Position numbers and translations under genes: made by a program. The notes under the pieces are model-generated. The model worked only from the letters and a program-made list of their open reading frames with translations. It did not search any database and had not been told where the DNA came from. A stretch of 64,000 nt of DNA from Microbulbifer halophilus. Lineage in GTDB: Bacteria > Pseudomonadota > Gammaproteobacteria > Pseudomonadales > Cellvibrionaceae. Shown piece after piece: positions 37,813 to 48,875 of this stretch (positions are counted from its first letter, which is position 1; every line of letters starts with the position of its first letter). Where the stretch lies: assembly GCF_026183675.1 (NCBI RefSeq), contig NZ_JAPIVK010000007.1, positions 1-64,000 on the forward strand, read 5' to 3'.

Positions 37813-40800
37813 AGACTCCCCCCAAAGGCGTCATCGCCCGCCTTATCGGCCTCTGTGCGGGCAAGCCCGGGCTCACCCTGCTGCTGGTGGCCATTGCCGC
37901 GCTGGCCGGTTACCGCGCGCTGCTCAGTGTGCCGCTGGACGCGATTCCCGATCTGTCCGACGCCCAGGTGATCGTACTGACCGACTGGCCCGGGCGCAGC
38001 CCGGACCTGGTGGAAGACCAGATCACCTATCCACTCAGCACCGCCCTGCTGGGCCTGCCGAAGGTCAAGTCGGTGCGCGGGCAGAGTTTCTTCGGCCTCA
38101 GTTTTGTCTACGCCATTTTTGAAGACGGCACCGATCTCTACTGGGCCAGGTCCCGCGTACTGGAATACCTGAATCAGGCGGCCTCGCAGTTGCCCGAAGG
38201 CGTACAGCCGACCCTGGGTCCGGACGCCACCGGGGTCGGCTGGGTTTTCCAGTACGCGCTGGTGGACCGCAGCGGCGAGCACGACCTGGCGGAACTGCGC
38301 GCGCTGCAGGACTTCAAGCTGCGCTACTGGCTGACTGCGGTGGAAGGCGTCGCCGAAGTGGCTTCCATCGGCGGCTTCGAGAAGGAATACCAGGTGCAGA
38401 TAGACCCGCACCGGCTGGCCGCTTTCGATATTCCCCTCGCCAAAGTGGTCGAGGCCATCCGCCGCAGCAATGACGACACCGGCGGGCGGCTGCTGGAAAT
38501 TGCCGGCCACGAACACATGGTGCGCGGCCGCGGTTATATCCAGAGCACCGCCGACCTGGAGCAGGTGGTGATCGGCACCGACGCGGAGCGGGTGCCGGTG
38601 ACCCTGTCGCAGGTGGCGGAGATCCAGTTGGGCCCGGCCATGCAGCGCGGCCTCGCGGAACTGGATGGCGAGGGGCAGACAGTGGGCGGCATCGTGGTGA
38701 TGCGCTACGGCGAAAATGCCCTCAAGGTGATCGAGCGGGTCAAGCGGCGTATCGACGAAGTGAAGGCCGGCCTGCCGGAAGGTGTGGAACTGGTGACGAC
38801 CTACGACCGCTCCGACCTGATCGGCCGCGCCATCGACAATCTCAGGCAAACGCTGATCGAGGAGATGCTCGTGGTGGCGGCGGTGATCGCGCTCTTCCTG
38901 TTGCACGCGCGCTCGGCGCTGGTGGCGGTGATCACCCTGCCGGTCGCGGTACTGCTGGCCTTTATCCCGCTGTCACTGCAGGGGCTGACCGCGAACATCA
39001 TGTCCCTCGGCGGTATCGCAGTGGCGATCGGGGCCATGGTGGACGCGGCGGTGGTGATGGTGGACAACATTCATAAAAAGCTCGCCGCAGGCGCTCACAA
39101 AAAACCGGCCGCGGGCGGGCGCGAGCGGCGGCAACTGATCGTGGAGGCGATGCAGGAAGTCGGCCCCAGTATTTTCTTCTCGCTGGTGATCATCACCGTC
39201 TCCTTCCTGCCAGTGTTCGCCCTGGAAGCCACCGAGGGCCGGCTGTTCAAACCGCTGGCGTGGACCAAGACCTACAGCATGGCCTTCGCAGCGCTGTTGG
39301 CCATCACGCTGATTCCGGCGCTGGCGGTGCTGTTGATCCGCGGCCGCATCCGCGCCGGGGAAAACCCGTTTGTGCGCGCGCTGACAGGCGTACTGCTACC
39401 GGCCATCCGCTTCTGCATCCATTACCGCAAGGCAGTCGCGGCAACATCGCTGTTGTTCCTGATCCTTGTCGTCTTCCCGACGCGGCAGTTGGGCTCGGAA
39501 TTTATGCCGCCGCTGAATGAGGGCAGCATCCTCTACATGCCCACGGCGCCACCCGGTATGTCCATCACCGAGGCCGGCAAGGTGCTGCAACAGATGGACG
39601 CAGAGCTGAAAAGCTTCCCCGAGGTGGAGCGCGTGTTCGGCAAGATCGGCCGCTCCACCAGCGCCACCGACCCGGCGCCGCTGTCCATGGTGGAAACCGT
39701 GGTCACCCTGAAGCCGGAAAGCGAATGGCGCCCGGGGGTGAGCTGGGACGACCTGCTGGCGGAGATGGATGAAAAACTGCGCTATCCCGGTATGCCCAAT
39801 ATCTGGTGGATGCCGATCCAGACACGCACGGAAATGCTCGCCACCGGTATCCGCAGCCAGTTGGGTATCAAAGTATTCGGCGACAGCCTGGATGATATCG
39901 AGCAGACCGCCGTGGCCATCGAACAGGCGCTGCAGGCCGATCGGCGCACCGCCGGGGAAACCCGCAGCGCCTTCGCCGAGCGCCTGACCGGCGGCTATTT
40001 CCTGGATTTCGATATCGATCGCGCGCGCGCCGCCCGCTACGGCCTCAATATCCAGGATGTCGAGGATGTGATCGCGGCCGCCGCCGGCGGCCTGGCCGCC
40101 ACGCAGACGGTAGAGGGCCGCGAGCGCTACGATGTGCTGTTGCGTTACGCCCGCGACTACCGCGATACCTCGGAACAGTTGCGACAGATTCTGGTTCCCG
40201 CCGCCGACGGCACCCAGGTGCCCCTGAGCCAGTTGGCGACACTGGAATACCGCACCGGCGCGCCCATGATCCGCAACGAGGGCGGGCAACTTGTCGGGCT
40301 GGTGTTTGTGGACCTGAAGGGCGAACTGGGGGTGGCCGATTACGTGGCGCGCGCCAAAGAGGTGGTGGCCGAGCAGGTGGAACTGGTGCCCGGCCAGCGC
40401 ATCGCCTGGGCCGGCCAGTACCAGTACCTGGAGCGCGCCAAGGCGCGCCTGCAGTGGCTGGTGCCGCTGACCTTACTGGCCGTATGCCTGCTGCTCTACC
40501 TGCACCGGGGACGGCTGGCGGACACCCTGTTCGTACTCTCCGCCATACCCATGGCGCTGATCGGCGCCTTCTGGCTGCTGTACCTGCTGGACTACAAGCT
40601 CAGTGTTGCCGTATGGGTGGGGATGATCGCCATGGCCGGGCTGGCAGCGGAGATGGGACTGTTGATGCTGCACTACCTGTCGGCATCAGACCCGCGGCGG
40701 AAGGATTTTCCGCAAGCCGTGGCACAGGCAGCGGCGGGCCGTATCCGCCCGATGCTGATGACCAGCCTCACGCTGCTGATTTCGCTGGTGCCGGTGATGC

Positions 40801-40931
40801 TGGGCGGCGGTACCGGCAGCGATGTGATGAAACGCATCGCCGCGCCCATGGTCGGCGGCACCCTGAGTGCACTGGTATTTGTGTTGCTGGCGATGCCGGC
40901 ACTCTATGTGCTCTGGAAAGAGCGTCGCTGA
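37806..40931 (+). CDS. cusA: CusA-type heavy-metal RND efflux pump
   Basis: A 1041-residue HME-RND inner-membrane transporter. The TM4 motif AIGAMVDAAVVMVDN (AMVDAA rather than the GLIVDGA of Zn/Co/Cd pumps) is the type seen in Cu(I)/Ag(I) exporters. RTEMLATGIRSQLGIKVFG and MSMVETVVTLKPESEW contain Met residues in the regions that form the CusA metal path. LYMPTAPPGMSITEA is another porter signature. The ATG overlaps the adaptor gene. It probably drives copper/silver from periplasm or cytoplasm through the TolC-type channel using proton motive force. It ends the operon and is followed by an inverted repeat. Confidence 0.94.
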   Translation: MVETPPKGVIARLIGLCAGKPGLTLLLVAIAALAGYRALLSVPLDAIPDLSDAQVIVLTDWPGRSPDLVEDQITYPLSTALLGLPKVKSVRGQSFFGLSFVYAIFEDGTDLYWARSRVLEYLNQAASQLPEGVQPTLGPDATGVGWVFQYALVDRSGEHDLAELRALQDFKLRYWLTAVEGVAEVASIGGFEKEYQVQIDPHRLAAFDIPLAKVVEAIRRSNDDTGGRLLEIAGHEHMVRGRGYIQSTADLEQVVIGTDAERVPVTLSQVAEIQLGPAMQRGLAELDGEGQTVGGIVVMRYGENALKVIERVKRRIDEVKAGLPEGVELVTTYDRSDLIGRAIDNLRQTLIEEMLVVAAVIALFLLHARSALVAVITLPVAVLLAFIPLSLQGLTANIMSLGGIAVAIGAMVDAAVVMVDNIHKKLAAGAHKKPAAGGRERRQLIVEAMQEVGPSIFFSLVIITVSFLPVFALEATEGRLFKPLAWTKTYSMAFAALLAITLIPALAVLLIRGRIRAGENPFVRALTGVLLPAIRFCIHYRKAVAATSLLFLILVVFPTRQLGSEFMPPLNEGSILYMPTAPPGMSITEAGKVLQQMDAELKSFPEVERVFGKIGRSTSATDPAPLSMVETVVTLKPESEWRPGVSWDDLLAEMDEKLRYPGMPNIWWMPIQTRTEMLATGIRSQLGIKVFGDSLDDIEQTAVAIEQALQADRRTAGETRSAFAERLTGGYFLDFDIDRARAARYGLNIQDVEDVIAAAAGGLAATQTVEGRERYDVLLRYARDYRDTSEQLRQILVPAADGTQVPLSQLATLEYRTGAPMIRNEGGQLVGLVFVDLKGELGVADYVARAKEVVAEQVELVPGQRIAWAGQYQYLERAKARLQWLVPLTLLAVCLLLYLHRGRLADTLFVLSAIPMALIGAFWLLYLLDYKLSVAVWVGMIAMAGLAAEMGLLMLHYLSASDPRRKDFPQAVAQAAAGRIRPMLMTSLTLLISLVPVMLGGGTGSDVMKRIAAPMVGGTLSALVFVLLAMPALYVLWKERR

Positions 40932-40947
40932 ATTCTCGCGCACAGCC

Positions 40948-40973
40948 GATGGGCGGGTTTGGCACCGCCCATC
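40948..40973 (+). terminator. Possible terminator hairpin after the CusCBA-type operon
   Basis: GATGGGCGG and CCGCCCATC (9 bp) enclose an 8-nt loop, 17 nt after the pump stop codon. No U tract follows, so it may be a Rho-linked or 3'-protective structure, not an intrinsic terminator. Confidence 0.4.
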
Positions 40974-41078
40974 CCGCACCAGCCGCCGGTCAACGGGTGT
41001 GCGCCACGGGGAAATTGCTGGGAAAATACCGACCGCTCCGCCACCGCAAATTCAAACCGGACAGGTAAATAGGTAAAC

Positions 41079-41411
41079 ATGCTGATCATCAAAACCACCG
41101 CGCTTTTTATCATTACCGCCGTAGCGGAAATCCTCGGCTGTTTCCTGCCCTACCTGTGGCTGCGCAAGAACGGCTCCGCCTGGCTGCTGCTGCCGGGCGC
41201 CCTGAGCCTGGTCGCATTCGTGTGGCTGCTGAGCCTGCACCCCGCCGCCAGCGGGCGGGTCTACGCGGCCTATGGCGGTGTCTATGTGGCAACCGCGCTT
41301 TTCTGGCTGCGCTATGTGGAAGGTGTGGAGCTGTCCACGCACGACTGGGTCGGTGCGGCCGTGGCGCTATGCGGAATGGCGATCATGGTTTCCGGCTGGA
41401 AATATTCGTGA
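41079..41411 (+). CDS. ynfA: YnfA-family (UPF0060) small membrane protein
   Basis: A 110-residue protein with four transmembrane helices, the normal size for the UPF0060/YnfA family. [29 protein letters not shown] and [44 protein letters not shown] contain the family-defining [17 protein letters not shown] and D-x-GA-x-ALxG segments. YnfA proteins are related to small multidrug resistance transporters; their physiological substrate here is unknown. AGGTAAAC provides a ribosome site. It stands alone between the Cus and bufferin-like clusters. Confidence 0.9.
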   Translation: MLIIKTTALFIITAVAEILGCFLPYLWLRKNGSAWLLLPGALSLVAFVWLLSLHPAASGRVYAAYGGVYVATALFWLRYVEGVELSTHDWVGAAVALCGMAIMVSGWKYS

Positions 41412-41741
41412 CTCAAGTTTCCGAACCCGGAATGCTTTTCGATGCCACTACCACTAACCGGGGCGAGAGAGACTCCTTCGCCTGAAGATGGGAATACCCG
41501 CCAGGCGCACGGATCAGTCACCGTTGCCGGGGTGCGAATGCCAATAGAGCTTTTGATTCCGGCGGCAATAGCCTGTCAGTTGGATTGATCGGTTCAGCGC
41601 CGGGAGGTAAGGCGATCTCACTATCTACACTTGGGGTGTAACAGATCGCACCTTTGCGGCAACGAAACCACCGTAAGCGGCCGATACGCCAACCGGATCG
41701 GTTAGCGATCCATCCCTCCTACATTGAACAGGAGTTCCATC
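41412..41741 (+). promoter_or_regulatory. Leader/promoter region before the bufferin-like biosynthesis genes
   Basis: A 330-bp gene-free stretch. A 15-mer CTCACTATCTACACT at 41617-41631 recurs with one mismatch at 44815-44829 upstream of the full precursor gene. It overlaps a dyad TACAC-N5-GTGTA (41626-41640). Both copies lie 105-130 nt before an ATG preceded by AGGA. Nothing else is recognisable upstream of 41600. Confidence 0.5.
41617..41640 (+). promoter_or_regulatory. Shared upstream motif, copy A
   Basis: CTCACTATCTACACT followed by TGGGGTGTA. The TACA...TGTA dyad recalls metal-regulator boxes, but no regulator is identified. Copy B precedes the intact precursor. Confidence 0.45.
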
Positions 41742-41810
41742 ATGAATCGCAAACTCACCTCCCCCACCGGCAAGGGCCAACTGAAACCCTTCAAGGAAAA
41801 AAGCGCCTGA
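41742..41810 (+). pseudogene. 22-codon in-frame deletion remnant of the bufferin-like precursor
   Basis: An open frame of 22 codons with a good AGGAG site, 21 nt ahead of the MNIO enzyme gene. Its first six residues (MNRKLT) match the start of the precursor at 44928 (MNRNTT). Its last sixteen, SPTGKGQLKPFKEKSA, align with precursor residues 96-111, [16 protein letters not shown]. The central 89 codons, including the signal peptide core and all Cys residues, are missing without loss of frame. The flanking upstream DNA also resembles that of the intact gene. It is most simply a decayed duplicate left at the ancestral bufA position; a retained regulatory leader-peptide role is possible. Confidence 0.65.
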
Positions 41811-41831
41811 GTCGGGCGGGAGCGCCATACA

Positions 41832-42725
41832 ATGACAGCGGATGATTCCCGTGGCGCTCCCCCCGGCGCGGCCGGCACTCGGTTGCCGTCCCGCGCCGGC
41901 GTGGGGCTGAAGCCACAACACTTCACCGGTATCGTGGAATCGGCGCCGGATATCGGTTTCTTCGAGATACACGCGGAGAACTATTTCGTCGCCGGCGGCC
42001 CCTTTCACCACTATCTGGGCCGTATCCGGGAAGACTATCCGCTGTCCGTTCACGGTGTGGGCCTGTCCCTCGGTGGCAAGGAACCGCCGGACCCGGCGCA
42101 CCTGAAGGCACTGCGCACACTGCTGGATCGCTACCAGCCGCATTCCTTTTCCGAACACCTGGCCTGGTCCGGCCACGGCGGCACCTTTGTCAACGATCTG
42201 CTGCCACTGGTGTACACCGGAGCCGCGCTCACCCGCGTGTGTGAACATATCGAACAGGTGCAGGACTTCCTCGGCCGCCGCATGCTGCTGGAAAACCCCG
42301 CCACCTATGTGGAGTTCGAGCAGTCCGACTACTGCGAGACGGACTTTATCGGCGAGCTGGTGCGGCGCAGCGGCTGCGGCCTGCTGCTGGACGTGAACAA
42401 TGTCTACGTCTCCTGTATCAACCACCACCGGGATGCCCGCTCCTACATGGCGGCCCTGCCGCTGGATTCGGTGGGTGAAATCCACCTGGCCGGCTTTTCC
42501 CGCGACCGCGACGCCGCCGGCGCACCATTGCTGATCGACAACCACGGCAGCCGGGTGGACCGGGCGGTATGGCAGCTTTATGCCGAGTTGCTGGAACGGA
42601 CCGGCCGCCTGCCCACGCTGATCGAGTGGGACAACGACGTGCCCGGGCTGGACACCCTGCTCGCCGAGGCGCAGCGCGCGGAAGCGCTGCTTCAATCACT
42701 GCCGGAGCCATCCAATGAAAGCTGA
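41832..42725 (+). CDS. bufB: MNIO (DUF692) iron-dependent RiPP-modifying enzyme, BufB/HvfB-like
   Basis: A 297-residue TIM-barrel multinuclear non-haem iron oxidase of the MbnB/TglH family. Family motifs in order: [10 protein letters not shown] (44-52), [11 protein letters not shown] (72-82), SEHLAWS (107-113), [11 protein letters not shown] (152-162), [16 protein letters not shown] (184-199), EIHLAGF (216-222), LIDNHGSRV (234-242) and LIEWDNDVP (263-271); these hold the His/Glu/Asp/Asn ligands expected for the iron cluster. Such enzymes oxidatively modify Cys in precursor peptides, giving copper-binding thioamide/oxazole-type products. It overlaps the DUF2063 partner gene by 11 nt. The N-terminal 20 residues are a non-conserved extension. 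Confidence 0.92.
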   Translation: MTADDSRGAPPGAAGTRLPSRAGVGLKPQHFTGIVESAPDIGFFEIHAENYFVAGGPFHHYLGRIREDYPLSVHGVGLSLGGKEPPDPAHLKALRTLLDRYQPHSFSEHLAWSGHGGTFVNDLLPLVYTGAALTRVCEHIEQVQDFLGRRMLLENPATYVEFEQSDYCETDFIGELVRRSGCGLLLDVNNVYVSCINHHRDARSYMAALPLDSVGEIHLAGFSRDRDAAGAPLLIDNHGSRVDRAVWQLYAELLERTGRLPTLIEWDNDVPGLDTLLAEAQRAEALLQSLPEPSNES

Positions 42726-43482
42726 AACCGGGTGGGCCGAATGGACCACCGCGCTGCTGGACCCGGACCAGCCCACTCCCGCCGGGCTGAGAGCCTGGAA
42801 CGGCTCCGATCCGGCGCATCGCTTCGCGGTCTACCGCAACAACGTCACCGTGTCGCTGATAGAGGCACTCGCGTCCGCATTCCCGGTCACACAGCAACTG
42901 GCGGGCGAGGCGCTCTTTCGCGGCATGGCGCGCGAATTTGTCCGCGCCGCACCGCCGCGCAGCCCGCTGCTGGCGGAATACGGCGCTGATTTTCCGGCGT
43001 TCCTGGCAGATTTCCCTCCGGCGGAGGCACAACCGTGGCTGGCGGATACCGCGCGGCTGGAGCTGGCCTGTACCCGCGCCTACCACGCGACAGACGCGGA
43101 ACCGGTGGCCCCGGAGAAAATACAGGCATTGCTGGAGGACACCGATGCCCTGCCGGCCAGCCGCTTCTCTCTGCACCCGTCACTGCATACACTGCAATCT
43201 CCCTGGGCCGTCGCCTCCCTATGGGCGACCTATCAGAACGCCGGCGATCTGGATGGCGTGGACGTGGCCCGCGCGGAAAACACCTGGATACTCCGCAGCG
43301 GCCTGCAGGTGGCGGTGCTCAGAATGCGCGCCGGCGACTGCCACTTCGCCGATGCCCTGCAGCGCCGTGCCACCTTTGCCGAAGCCGCGGAGCGGGCCCT
43401 GCAATCGGACCCGGAATTCGATCTCTCCGCCTGCCTGGCCGTGCTGCTGCGCGAGCAGATGATCACCGCCGTCGAACAATAA
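42715..43482 (+). CDS. bufC: DUF2063 / HvfC-BufC partner protein of the MNIO enzyme
   Basis: A 255-residue protein with the HvfC/BufC N-terminal domain: [38 protein letters not shown] (about residues 35-72), [18 protein letters not shown] and [20 protein letters not shown] (about 80-125). In MNIO systems this protein binds the precursor leader and presents it to the oxidase. The translational overlap with the MNIO gene supports a complex. The C-terminal half (about 150-250) is less conserved but retains [18 protein letters not shown], typical of the family. Confidence 0.9.
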   Translation: MKAETGWAEWTTALLDPDQPTPAGLRAWNGSDPAHRFAVYRNNVTVSLIEALASAFPVTQQLAGEALFRGMAREFVRAAPPRSPLLAEYGADFPAFLADFPPAEAQPWLADTARLELACTRAYHATDAEPVAPEKIQALLEDTDALPASRFSLHPSLHTLQSPWAVASLWATYQNAGDLDGVDVARAENTWILRSGLQVAVLRMRAGDCHFADALQRRATFAEAAERALQSDPEFDLSACLAVLLREQMITAVEQ

Positions 43483-43499
43483 CCCGAGGAACCCGATCC

Positions 43500-44006
43500 A
43501 TGACCGTTTTCCAATCCCTGTGTCGATTCGCCGAAGGCGTCAACGGCCGGCTGAGCCGCATCCCCTACAGTCTGACTGCCCTGCTGGGCCGCCTCGCCAT
43601 TGCCGGCGTTTTCTGGAAATCCGGGCAGACAAAGGTGGAGGGCCTGGCTGTCGACCTTTTCGAGGGCACTTTCCAGTTGGGCTGGCCGCAACTGTCCGGC
43701 TCGGCGGTGATGCTGTTTGAGGAGGAGTACCAGTTGCCGCTGATCTCTCCGGAACTGGGCGCAATACTGGCCGCCACCGCCGAACACCTGTTCCCGCTGA
43801 TGCTGCTGTTCGGCCTGGGCACGCGCTTTGCGGCACTGGCGCTGCTGGTGATGACGGCCGTGATCCAGATCTTCGTCTACCCCGGCGCCTGGCCCACCCA
43901 CGGCACCTGGGCGGCGGTACTTCTGATGTTGATGGCCATGGGGCCGGGGCGCATTTCCCTGGATGCCTGGTTCAAGCGGCGCTCGAGCGAAGGCGCGGGA
44001 AGGTAA
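43500..44006 (+). CDS. DoxX-family membrane protein of the bufferin-like cluster
   Basis: A 168-residue, four-helix DoxX protein. The ATG at 43500 follows AGGA by 9 nt, 17 nt after the bufC stop. [20 protein letters not shown] (about residues 29-48) is the DoxX first-helix signature; [41 protein letters not shown] (about 95-137) covers helices 2-3. DoxX genes commonly accompany DUF692/DUF2063 pairs (as BufD/HvfD), possibly in electron transfer or membrane handling of the modified peptide; the precise role is unsettled. Confidence 0.85.
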   Translation: MTVFQSLCRFAEGVNGRLSRIPYSLTALLGRLAIAGVFWKSGQTKVEGLAVDLFEGTFQLGWPQLSGSAVMLFEEEYQLPLISPELGAILAATAEHLFPLMLLFGLGTRFAALALLVMTAVIQIFVYPGAWPTHGTWAAVLLMLMAMGPGRISLDAWFKRRSSEGAGR

Positions 44007-44009
44007 CTG

Positions 44010-44747
44010 TTGAATCGCGTTCTAAGTGTTCTCGGCAAATGGCTGGCGCGCTATCTCGAAAAGCCCCACCGCGCCCCCACCGCCGCAACGGCCACGCCCA
44101 TCGAACAATTGCGCGCCTGCCTGCAGCCGGCTGATGTGCTGCTGGTAGAGGGCAACACCCGCTTCAGCACCGCGATCAAGTACCTGACCCAGTCCACCTG
44201 GTCCCACGCCGCCCTCTATGTGGGCGGCGACGAGCGGGCGTGTTTTGTGGAGGTGGATACCGTGGACGGCGTACGCAGTGTCGGCCTGCAGAACTTTGCC
44301 GACATGCACACGCGTATCTGTCGGCCCTTCCGCCTCAGCGCGGAGGAGCGGCGGCAGGTGATCGATTACGCTAGAAAACGCATCAGCCACCAGTACGATA
44401 TGCGCAATATTTTCGACCTGGCGCGCTACCTGCTGCCGACACCGCCGGTGCCCTCGCGCTACCGGCGGCGCATGATCGCGCTCGGCAGCGGCGATCCGTC
44501 GCGGGCCATCTGCTCCACGCTGATCGCCCAGGCGTTCCAGTCGATTCGCTACCCCATTCTTCCGGAAGTGGAACAGTTGCCGACACAAGATGAAAACATC
44601 CGCGAGCTGTTCCATATCCGCCACCACAGCCTGTTCACGCCGCGGGACTTCGATGTTTCGCCGTACTTCGCGGTGATCAAGCCCACCCTGGAGAGTGGTT
44701 TCGATTTTCACCGGATTGAGTGGCACGAGGCGTCGGGAAAAAGCTGA
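44010..44747 (+). CDS. YiiX/YebB-like permuted NlpC/P60 (peptidase C92) protein
   Basis: A 245-residue protein with a TTG start 4 nt after the DoxX stop (GGAAGG upstream). It has the circularly permuted papain-like pattern: PADVLLVEGNTRFSTAIKYLTQSTWSHAALYVG with His66, an acidic residue at Glu81, and the nucleophile in SRAICSTLIAQAF, Cys168. Relatives act on amide or thioester bonds of peptidoglycan peptides or lipids. No signal peptide is evident, so it may be cytoplasmic. It sits between the DoxX gene and the intact precursor, so it may process, release or protect the modified peptide; that is inference. Confidence 0.75.
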   Translation: MNRVLSVLGKWLARYLEKPHRAPTAATATPIEQLRACLQPADVLLVEGNTRFSTAIKYLTQSTWSHAALYVGGDERACFVEVDTVDGVRSVGLQNFADMHTRICRPFRLSAEERRQVIDYARKRISHQYDMRNIFDLARYLLPTPPVPSRYRRRMIALGSGDPSRAICSTLIAQAFQSIRYPILPEVEQLPTQDENIRELFHIRHHSLFTPRDFDVSPYFAVIKPTLESGFDFHRIEWHEASGKS

Positions 44748-44814
44748 ATGTTCCCGACCCGCGGCGCGTCAATCGGCTTTCCGCTCGATAGCGGCGATGA
44801 ATCTACAGAGCCGC

Positions 44815-44839
44815 CTCAGTATCTACACTATTAGATGTA
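44815..44839 (+). promoter_or_regulatory. Shared upstream motif, copy B
   Basis: CTCAGTATCTACACT at 44815-44829, then ATTAGATGTA, 99 nt before the precursor ATG. It matches copy A at 41617 with one mismatch over 15 bases and keeps the TACA...TGTA dyad with a different spacer. Confidence 0.45.
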
Positions 44840-44927
44840 TCCGGGCCCCAGCTGCAGCGAAGTAATCTGAGCAGCTCGACTGAGTGGTCCCCAATGATTT
44901 CCCGTCAAACTGAATAGGAATGCCATC

Positions 44928-45263
44928 ATGAACAGAAACACGACATCCACCTCTCTGGCCCTCGCCCTGAGCAGCGCGGTAGCGATTGCCGCCGTATCGT
45001 CCTGCGCCCGCGACGAGGGCGAGAAAGAGATGGCAAAAGACATGAAAGACAAGGAGAACATGGAAAAATGCTACGGCATTGCCCTGAAGGGACAGAACGA
45101 CTGCGCGGCCGGCCCCGGCACCAGTTGCGCGGGTACCTCCACCAGGGATTACCAGGGCGATGCCTGGAAATACGTGCCTGAAGGCACTTGTGAGGAGACG
45201 CCGTCCCCCACTTCGCCCAGCGGCAAGGGGCAGCTCGAAGCGTTCGAAGAGAAGGATGCCTGA
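44928..45263 (+). CDS. bufA: Bufferin-like (DUF2282, BufA1-type) copper-peptide precursor
   Basis: A 111-residue protein. Residues 1-25 form a signal-peptide-like leader ([16 protein letters not shown]) ending at Cys26. A charged linker ([14 protein letters not shown]) follows. The DUF2282 core holds [17 protein letters not shown] (Cys48, Cys59), GTSCAGTS (Cys67), [15 protein letters not shown] (Cys88). In characterised bufferins such core Cys residues are modified by the MNIO/DUF2063 pair and the product binds copper in the periplasm; modification here is inferred. Unusually, this intact precursor is the last gene, 2.2 kb after bufB, with its own upstream motif and AGGA ribosome site. Confidence 0.88.
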   Translation: MNRNTTSTSLALALSSAVAIAAVSSCARDEGEKEMAKDMKDKENMEKCYGIALKGQNDCAAGPGTSCAGTSTRDYQGDAWKYVPEGTCEETPSPTSPSGKGQLEAFEEKDA

Positions 45264-45283
45264 ACCTGGCAAAGAGGTAGCCC

Positions 45284-45447
45284 CTAGTGTGCCGTACGGG
45301 AAGTTCGCAAACAGTTCGCTGCGCCAAAACGCCCAGCTCTGCGTTGAGAAAGCTTGAAATAACGCTGCTATTCCAGCGCTTTCTCGCCTTGATCTGAGCG
45401 CTTTGGCTGTGCTCCTTTGTTCGCGAACTTCCCGCACGGCACACTAG
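45284..45447. mobile_element. Miniature inverted-repeat element, copy 2
   Basis: A 164-bp unit flanked by CTAG, with terminal repeats reading TGTGCCGTACGGGAAGTTCG at the left and TGTGCCGTGCGGGAAGTTCG on the reverse strand at the right. It is nearly identical (about four differences) to the reverse complement of 12038-12201. It carries no real gene; a short open frame across it is a by-product and recurs in copy 1. It begins 21 nt after the bufA stop. Confidence 0.75.
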
Positions 45448-45608
45448 TGGTCCATGCGGTAAATTCTGTAACACTATCTCTTCGCCACAGGCCCCAGTGC
45501 TGCGTTAAAAAAGCTTGAATCAGCGCTGCTAGTCCTGCGCTTTTTCGCCTTGCCCTGGAACCTGTGGCTGTGAGCTAGAGTCACCGAACTTACCGCATGA
45601 ACCACTAG
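45444..45608. mobile_element. Miniature inverted-repeat element, divergent copy 3
   Basis: A 165-bp unit sharing its left CTAG with the right CTAG of copy 2 and ending in another CTAG. Its terminal repeats (TGGTCCATGCGGTAA left; TGGTTCATGCGGTAA on the reverse strand at the right) differ from copy 2. The interior keeps the same AAGCTTGAAT...CGCTGCTA...GCGCTTT.TCGCCTTG order. It is therefore a distinct subfamily inserted next to copy 2. Confidence 0.7.
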
Positions 45609-45725
45609 ACTCGGCCAAGGGGCGAAGCGACGCCCCCATCTTTCGGCCCTTTGATGGGCAGGCTCCGGTTTTGCCCATCTTACAAAAACGGTGAATCGCA
45701 GTAAGGAAACGGGAACTGCTGGACT

Positions 45726-48875
<3,150 letters not shown>

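Larger units (their letters stand above)
45264..45725. other. Intergenic region with two miniature elements and a hairpin
   Basis: A 462-bp gene-free region between convergent transcription units. It contains miniature elements at 45284-45447 and 45444-45608. A dyad GATGGGCA/TGCCCATC at 45653-45679 could help end czcA transcription but has no U tract on either strand. Confidence 0.7.
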
